Positions 59,886-64,000 of a stretch of DNA of 64,000 bases are shown in pieces. The notes under the pieces were generated by a model. It made no database searches. It was not told the origin of the DNA and saw only the letters and a list, made by a program, of their open reading frames with translations. Numbering within the stretch: position 1 is the first letter of the stretch; every line of letters begins with the position of its first letter. The translations under genes were made by a program, and so were the position numbers. The stretch comes from Ancylomarina sp048268005 (GTDB lineage: Bacteria > Bacteroidota > Bacteroidia > Bacteroidales > Marinifilaceae), in assembly GCA_048268005.1 (NCBI GenBank), contig JBLWWJ010000001.1:682001-746000 (forward strand). The letters are read 5' to 3'.

Positions 59886-62441
59886 ATGAAAGATTTAAAT
59901 AGAAGAAAATTCATGAAAAATATGGCTGTTGGAGGGGCTGGTTTGGCTACTGCAACAATAATATTGCCTAATCTTAAAGTGTTTGCTCAATCCGGTGAAA
60001 AGAAACACTTAACAAAGGGAGAATGGAAATCCACGACTTGTCAGGGCTGTACATCATGGTGTTCCAAACAGGTTTATGTTGTAGATGGTCGTGCGGTAAG
60101 GGTAAAAGGAAATCCCCATTCAAAGGTTAATATGGGTGAAGGCTGTCCTCGCTCACACATTGGCTTGCAGCAAGTGTATGATCCCGACCGGATTAAAGTG
60201 CCCATGAAGCGAACCAACCCTAAAAAAGGCAAAAATGAGGACCCTAAATTTGTTCCAGTTTCCTGGGATGAAGCCCTGGATATGGTGGCTGATAAAATAA
60301 TGGATCTTCGTACCAATAATGAAACCCATAAATACATGCTGATGAGGGGTAGGTACACTTATATGCGTGATATTATTTATGATAGAATGACAAAAATAAT
60401 TGGTTCTCCCAACAATATTTCACACAGTGCCATTTGTGCTGAGGCTGAAAAATTTGGACCATTTTATACAGAAGGAGAGTGGGGGTATCGCCAGTATGAT
60501 ATTAAAAATGCCAGATACGTACTAATATGGGGTGCTGATCCCTTGTCTGCCAATAGACAAGTATCCTATTACTCATCCGTTTGGGGTGATGCATTAGATA
60601 AAATGGATGTAGCTGTAGTCGATCCAAGACTTTCGATTACTGCCACCAAAGCTTCCGAGTGGTTACCGGTAAAACCTGGTGAAGATGGTGCTTTGGCTTC
60701 GGCAATTGCTCATGTTTTACTTACCGAGGGTTTGTGGTATAAACCTTTTGTTGGTGATTTTGCTGAGAATTCTGATGTAAAGAAATTCGAGGCTGGAAAA
60801 GAAATCATTGAAGAGAAGCCGGGAACTGTATTTAAGGAAATTCATTCACACGGACTCCTTAAATGGTGGAACCTGGAATTGAAAGACAAAACACCCGAAT
60901 GGGCATCAAAGAAAACAGGCCTATCTGTTGAGCAAATTGTTAGGGTTGCAAAAGGCTATGGAAAAGCGGCACCTCATGCCATATCCTGGGTGGGTGGTGG
61001 CCCTGTAATGCAAGCCCGAGGCTGTTATGCAAGCATGGCTTGCCATGCATTGAATGGACTTGTTGGTGCCGTTGATAATGTGGGGGGCGCCTTAAAAGCG
61101 AATAAGGAGTATACGCTTAAGTTCCCTGCGCCGGATGACTTTATGGATGAGATTGCCAAAGTCGGAAAAAAGCATAAAAAGATAGACCAGAGAGGGCGAA
61201 AAGAATTTCCTGCCATGAAAAAGGGAAAGCCTGGCAGTGGCGTGGTCACAAACAATGCTGCCGAAGGTATCTTAAATGAAGATCCCAATGAAATAAAGGT
61301 AGCCATAGGCTATTTCAACAACTTTGCTTTTTCATGTCCGCAAACGGAGCGCTGGGAAAGAGCCTTGGCTAAAATTCCATTCCTGGTACATTGTACAACC
61401 AATGGTTCTGAATTTACACACTTCGCCGATATCGTTCTTCCATGTGTCCATCATATGTTTGAAAAATGGGGCTATGTAAAAGCTCATGCCAATGGACATC
61501 GACATGTCACCTTATTGCAACCGGTAGTTGAACCCATTTGGGATGTGAAAATTGAAGAAACCGAAATTCCATGGCTACTGGCTGAAAAATTAGCCGAAAG
61601 AGGCTTTTCTAACTTATTGGAATATTATAAGTCCATAAAGGATCCGGAGACAGGTAAAGAGGCTCAGGATGAAAAGGAATTTACTGTTTTTGCACTCAAA
61701 TACGCAACACAACCCTTGTGGGATCCGGCAAAACACAAAGGCGGGGACAAGTTCTCAGGTTGGGAAGCATTCAGAAAAGTTGGTGTTTGGAATTCTGATC
61801 CCTACCCATTCAGGAAAAGATGGGGTAAGATGAAAACCAAAACCCACAAATTTGAGTTTTATAGTGAAACCTTGAAATCCGCTCTTGGAAAGCATGCCGA
61901 TAAGTATGGTACAGATGTGGATGATATTTTGGAAACCTGTAATTATCAGGCTAGAGGTGAAAGGGCATTTGTCCCACATTATGAGGAACCATTTATGAAA
62001 GGCACAAAGGAAGAATACCCATTCGTTCATGTTGATTTTAAATCACGATTCAACAGGGAGGGGCGATCGGGGAATTCGACCTGGTACTACGAAGTAAAGG
62101 ATTTGGATCCAGGGGATAATGCTTTTGAAGATGTTGCCAGATTAAACCCAATTGATGCTGAAAAGTATGGGATTAAGGACGGTGACAAAATAAAACTCAT
62201 CTCTCCTGTTGATGAGATTGAATGTGTTGCCAAATTGTGGGAAGGTAATCGACCGGGTACCATTTCGAAATGTTACGGACAAGGGCACTGGGCATATGGC
62301 CAGGTTGCAGCAAAAGAATATGGCAAAACACCAAGGGGTGGTAGTAATAATAAGATCATTCCAGCGGAGTATGACAGGTTGAGCGGGTCAACGGCATATT
62401 ATGGTACGACGCGCTTAAAGATTGTCAAAATTAAAGGATAA
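59886..62441 (+). CDS. arrA: Respiratory arsenate reductase catalytic subunit ArrA
   Basis: An 851-residue molybdopterin oxidoreductase of usual ArrA length that reduces arsenate to arsenite outside the cytoplasm. A Tat signal (NRRKFMKNMAVGGAG) is followed by a [4Fe-4S] site at C52, C55, C59 and C87. ArrA hallmarks follow: KFVPVSWDEALD (121-132), RGRYTYM (154-160), GSPNNISHSAICAEAEK (173-189) with Cys184 as likely molybdenum ligand, and FYTEGEWGYRQYD (193-205). The RGRY sequence matches ArrA and not the GRGWG form of the arsenite-oxidising relative ArxA. Length and motifs argue against tetrathionate (TtrA) and thiosulfate (PhsA) reductases. Reaction direction is inferred from family membership. 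Confidence 0.87.
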   Translation: MKDLNRRKFMKNMAVGGAGLATATIILPNLKVFAQSGEKKHLTKGEWKSTTCQGCTSWCSKQVYVVDGRAVRVKGNPHSKVNMGEGCPRSHIGLQQVYDPDRIKVPMKRTNPKKGKNEDPKFVPVSWDEALDMVADKIMDLRTNNETHKYMLMRGRYTYMRDIIYDRMTKIIGSPNNISHSAICAEAEKFGPFYTEGEWGYRQYDIKNARYVLIWGADPLSANRQVSYYSSVWGDALDKMDVAVVDPRLSITATKASEWLPVKPGEDGALASAIAHVLLTEGLWYKPFVGDFAENSDVKKFEAGKEIIEEKPGTVFKEIHSHGLLKWWNLELKDKTPEWASKKTGLSVEQIVRVAKGYGKAAPHAISWVGGGPVMQARGCYASMACHALNGLVGAVDNVGGALKANKEYTLKFPAPDDFMDEIAKVGKKHKKIDQRGRKEFPAMKKGKPGSGVVTNNAAEGILNEDPNEIKVAIGYFNNFAFSCPQTERWERALAKIPFLVHCTTNGSEFTHFADIVLPCVHHMFEKWGYVKAHANGHRHVTLLQPVVEPIWDVKIEETEIPWLLAEKLAERGFSNLLEYYKSIKDPETGKEAQDEKEFTVFALKYATQPLWDPAKHKGGDKFSGWEAFRKVGVWNSDPYPFRKRWGKMKTKTHKFEFYSETLKSALGKHADKYGTDVDDILETCNYQARGERAFVPHYEEPFMKGTKEEYPFVHVDFKSRFNREGRSGNSTWYYEVKDLDPGDNAFEDVARLNPIDAEKYGIKDGDKIKLISPVDEIECVAKLWEGNRPGTISKCYGQGHWAYGQVAAKEYGKTPRGGSNNKIIPAEYDRLSGSTAYYGTTRLKIVKIKG

Positions 62442-62493
62442 GTTAAATGATTGGAGTACATTAATTTGTGCTCCAATCCTTAAAGCAGAGCAA

Positions 62494-63078
62494 ATGTCAG
62501 ATTCAAACGATAAAATTACAAAAGCACTCATCGTGAAATTTCTTTCTGAGTGTTTTCATTATCCGGATAATGAGCAGATTAATACTTTGATGGATTATAA
62601 AGACAAATTGCCGGAGAGATATTCAGATATCATTGATAAGATTGGGGATATAAAGGAAATGCAAGTGGATTATTCCAGATTGTTTGTTGGTCCCTTTGAG
62701 CTGTTGTCAGCACCCTATGGATCGGTGTATTTGGAGGATGGCAGAAAAACCTTTGGCGATTCAACCATGGATGTGGTTCAGTTTTATCAACAGGAAAACT
62801 TAAGTCTGCAATTCAAGGAACTTCCGGATCATATTGCAGTAGAACTGGAATTCCTGTATTATCTGATGGCTAAAGAACTGATGTTCCTGGATCATGATGA
62901 TTTGGAACAATCGAAGCTCTGTCTTGAAAAACAAAAGCAATTTATTAATCGACATTTGGCTAACTGGATTAATGATTTTACCGATTTGCTTATTGAAAAT
63001 GCCAATAGTGATTTTTATAGCCAGCTTGCAGGATGTTTGAAAGAAGAAATAAACGAATTACAATCAATTGCAAACTAG
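62494..63078 (+). CDS. arrD: TorD/DmsD-family chaperone of ArrA
   Basis: A 194-residue helical protein of the TorD/DmsD/NarJ chaperone family, with FLSECFHYPDNEQINTLMDY near the start, YSRLFVGPFELLSAPYGSVYLE (about 65-86) and HIAVELEFLYYLMAKEL as family patterns. Such proteins bind the Tat signal of the molybdoenzyme and hold it back until the cofactor is inserted. The ATG at 62494 was preferred over a TTG at 62422 that overlaps the end of arrA. It is the last gene of the operon. Confidence 0.85.
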   Translation: MSDSNDKITKALIVKFLSECFHYPDNEQINTLMDYKDKLPERYSDIIDKIGDIKEMQVDYSRLFVGPFELLSAPYGSVYLEDGRKTFGDSTMDVVQFYQQENLSLQFKELPDHIAVELEFLYYLMAKELMFLDHDDLEQSKLCLEKQKQFINRHLANWINDFTDLLIENANSDFYSQLAGCLKEEINELQSIAN

Positions 63079-63108
63079 CATTGAGAATTGAATGGTGATG
63101 CAAAAAAA

Positions 63109-63195
63109 ACAAGATTGTAAAACCACCTGTATTGTGTCTGGACCTTCCTGACTGCCGAAGAGCAAAAGGAGAGGAAAGAGACGCATAGGAAATAA
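63109..63195 (+). pseudogene. Decayed copy of the rlmF 3' end
   Basis: The last codons of rlmF (52405-52492) are repeated here with about 12 changes in the 78 best-aligned bases, including a one-base deletion that shifts the frame. The stop codon TAA at 63193-63195 is in the matching place. No start or upstream part of rlmF is present. The remnant is followed by a copy of the rlmF terminator. Confidence 0.8.
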
Positions 63196-63248
63196 ATTAT
63201 ACCATTTAAAAATATTGAAGAGGATGACCACTAATGGTCATCCTCTTT
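63109..63248. repeat. Right copy of the direct repeat flanking the arr island
   Basis: Matches 52405-52548, including the hairpin GAGGATGACCA/TGGTCATCCTC (63220-63245). It begins 31 bases after the stop of the chaperone gene, so the two copies enclose about 10.5 kb that contains only the arr regulatory and structural genes. Confidence 0.8.
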
Positions 63249-63249
63249 T
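63220..63249 (+). terminator. Terminator at the end of the arr island
   Basis: An 11-bp perfect stem (GAGGATGACCA with TGGTCATCCTC), a four-base loop and TTTT; it is the duplicated rlmF terminator and now probably ends the arr operon. Confidence 0.75.
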
Positions 63250-63252
63250 AAG

Positions 63253-63290
63253 TTCTCCCTCTAGGGAGATGCCGAAGTCAGAGGGTATTT
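63253..63290. repeat. Intergenic 'ctccctctagggagatgccgaag' repeat
   Basis: CCCTCT and AGAGGG form the ends of a short hairpin around GATGCCGAAGTC. I recall this phrase type between genes in many Bacteroidetes genomes. The rest of the gap up to 63387 shows no gene or clear promoter. Confidence 0.45.
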
Positions 63291-63387
63291 GGTACCAAGA
63301 GGAGAAATGTTGAGCGTATTTTAGTTCTAAGCAGCACAACTTAATTCTGCTTTTTCTTATCTTGTGTGTTCAATACAAAACATAGCT

Positions 63388-64000
63388 ATGAATATTCTGC
63401 AAATCATACCGGGATCAGGTGGTAGTTTCTACTGCGGCAATTGTTTACGCGATGATAAATTTCATCTTGCCATGAAAAAGCAAGGTCACGAGGTAACTAA
63501 AATACCCATGTACCTGCCTTTGTTTTCCGATGAACATGATCTGAATGAAATCCCTGTTTTTTATGGTGCCATCAGTATTTATCTGAAACAGTTGTATCCC
63601 ATTTTCAGGCATGCACCGGCTTGGGTCGACCGACTTTTGAATTCAGGCCCCATGTTAAAGCTAGCAGCAAGCATGGCTGGATCAACCAGTGCGAAGGGTT
63701 TGGAAGAAATGACCATTTCCATGTTGATGGGTGAAGAGGGCAAGCAAAAGGATGAACTCAACCGAATGGTCAGCTGGATGGCAGAATACCTTAAGCCGGA
63801 TGTGATACATATATCAAATGCCTTATTGCTGGGCTTAGCTCCTAAATTGAAACAGGAATTCCCCAATGCCATTATCATGTGTTCTTTGCAGGATGAGGAT
63901 GTTTGGGTTGATGCCATGAATGATTCCTTTAGAGATAAAATCTGGGCCTTGATGAGTACCAAGGCCGAATATGTCGATGGTTTTATTGCGGTTAGTGATT
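63388..64000 (+). CDS. Glycosyltransferase family 4-like protein, N-terminal part (partial)
   Basis: An open frame from ATG 63388 runs beyond the window end (204 codons visible). It begins MNILQIIPGSGGSFYCGNCLRD, a glycine-rich donor-fold start typical of GT-B glycosyltransferases of family 4. QGHEVTKIPMYLPLF follows, then an inter-strand region with KPDVIHISNALLLGLAP and ending GFIAVSD. The C-terminal nucleotide-sugar-binding domain is missing because of the window edge. The sugar and acceptor are unknown; polysaccharide or lipopolysaccharide synthesis is likely. Confidence 0.8.
   Translation, partial: MNILQIIPGSGGSFYCGNCLRDDKFHLAMKKQGHEVTKIPMYLPLFSDEHDLNEIPVFYGAISIYLKQLYPIFRHAPAWVDRLLNSGPMLKLAASMAGSTSAKGLEEMTISMLMGEEGKQKDELNRMVSWMAEYLKPDVIHISNALLLGLAPKLKQEFPNAIIMCSLQDEDVWVDAMNDSFRDKIWALMSTKAEYVDGFIAVSD

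Noticed and set aside
59886..62441. Tetrathionate, thiosulfate or polysulfide reductase instead of arsenate reductase
   Set aside because: TtrA is longer and PhsA/PsrA are shorter, and neither carries the RGRY, HSAICAEAEK and FYTEGxWGY combination seen here.
59886..62441. ArxA-type anaerobic arsenite oxidase
   Set aside because: ArxA has a GRGWG motif in the region where this protein has RGRYTYM, the arsenate-reductase form.
1..64000. CRISPR arrays, tRNA, rRNA, transposases and integrases
   Set aside because: None was seen on reading the gaps; no regularly spaced repeats, no tRNA-like T-loops with flanking stems and no transposase or recombinase motifs among the coding regions.

Overview
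The window is low-GC DNA from a member of the Bacteroidota, most likely an anaerobic or facultative marine/sediment lineage of the Bacteroidia (a Marinilabiliales/Marinifilaceae-like organism is my guess; the placement is inference). Supporting marks are a SusC/SusD pair, a DUF5916 outer-membrane protein, LytS/LytTR two-component pairs, promoters of the Bacteroidetes type (TTG, about 18-19 bases, TAnnTTTG) and the absence of recognisable Shine-Dalgarno sequences. I saw no rRNA, tRNA, CRISPR array, transposase or integrase.

Layout. 0-3 kb: end of a serine hydrolase, glycerate kinase and butyrate kinase. 3-6.3 kb: a membrane-bound AraC regulator, then a reductive dehalogenase catalytic subunit with a Tat signal (RdhA) and its small membrane anchor (RdhB). 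6.8-10.4 kb: a three-subunit [FeFe]-hydrogenase of the HydCBA type, preceded by a perfect 24-bp palindrome. 10.5-12.3 kb (minus strand): kdsA and a ferredoxin-nitroreductase. 12.4-23.2 kb: a LytS-type kinase and a LytTR regulator bracketing a metzincin-like protease and a SusC/SusD pair. 23-47 kb: mostly housekeeping and scattered genes (transglutaminase-like lipoprotein, HrpB, PAS kinase, U32 protein, MutS-like ATPase, YhiN-type flavoprotein, Crp/Fnr regulator, OsmC, DUF5916 protein, a second LytS/LytTR pair, a methyltransferase, a YkgJ-type protein, a J-domain protein, LysR-YeiH-TauE, an HD hydrolase). 47-52.5 kb: a small secreted protein, a DUF4249 gene remnant on the minus strand, an M28 peptidase, CIA30, GNAT, cupin and rlmF.

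52.7-63.1 kb is the most striking block: a complete respiratory arsenate reductase locus. It holds a PhnD-like lipoprotein, a sensor kinase and a sigma-54-type regulator (a putative arsenic-sensing trio), a perfect terminator, then an outer-membrane porin, ArrB (four [4Fe-4S] clusters), ArrC (NrfD-type quinol oxidase subunit), ArrA (molybdopterin catalytic subunit) and a TorD-like chaperone. The locus is bounded by two imperfect direct copies of the 3' end of rlmF together with its terminator: the intact gene on the left and a decayed copy on the right. That is what an island inserted at the 3' end of rlmF would leave. The window closes inside a glycosyltransferase gene.

Taken together, the region suggests a fermenting bacterium with [FeFe]-hydrogenase that can also use unusual electron acceptors: an organohalide (RdhAB) and arsenate (ArrABC). 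Whether these systems share electron carriers is inference.
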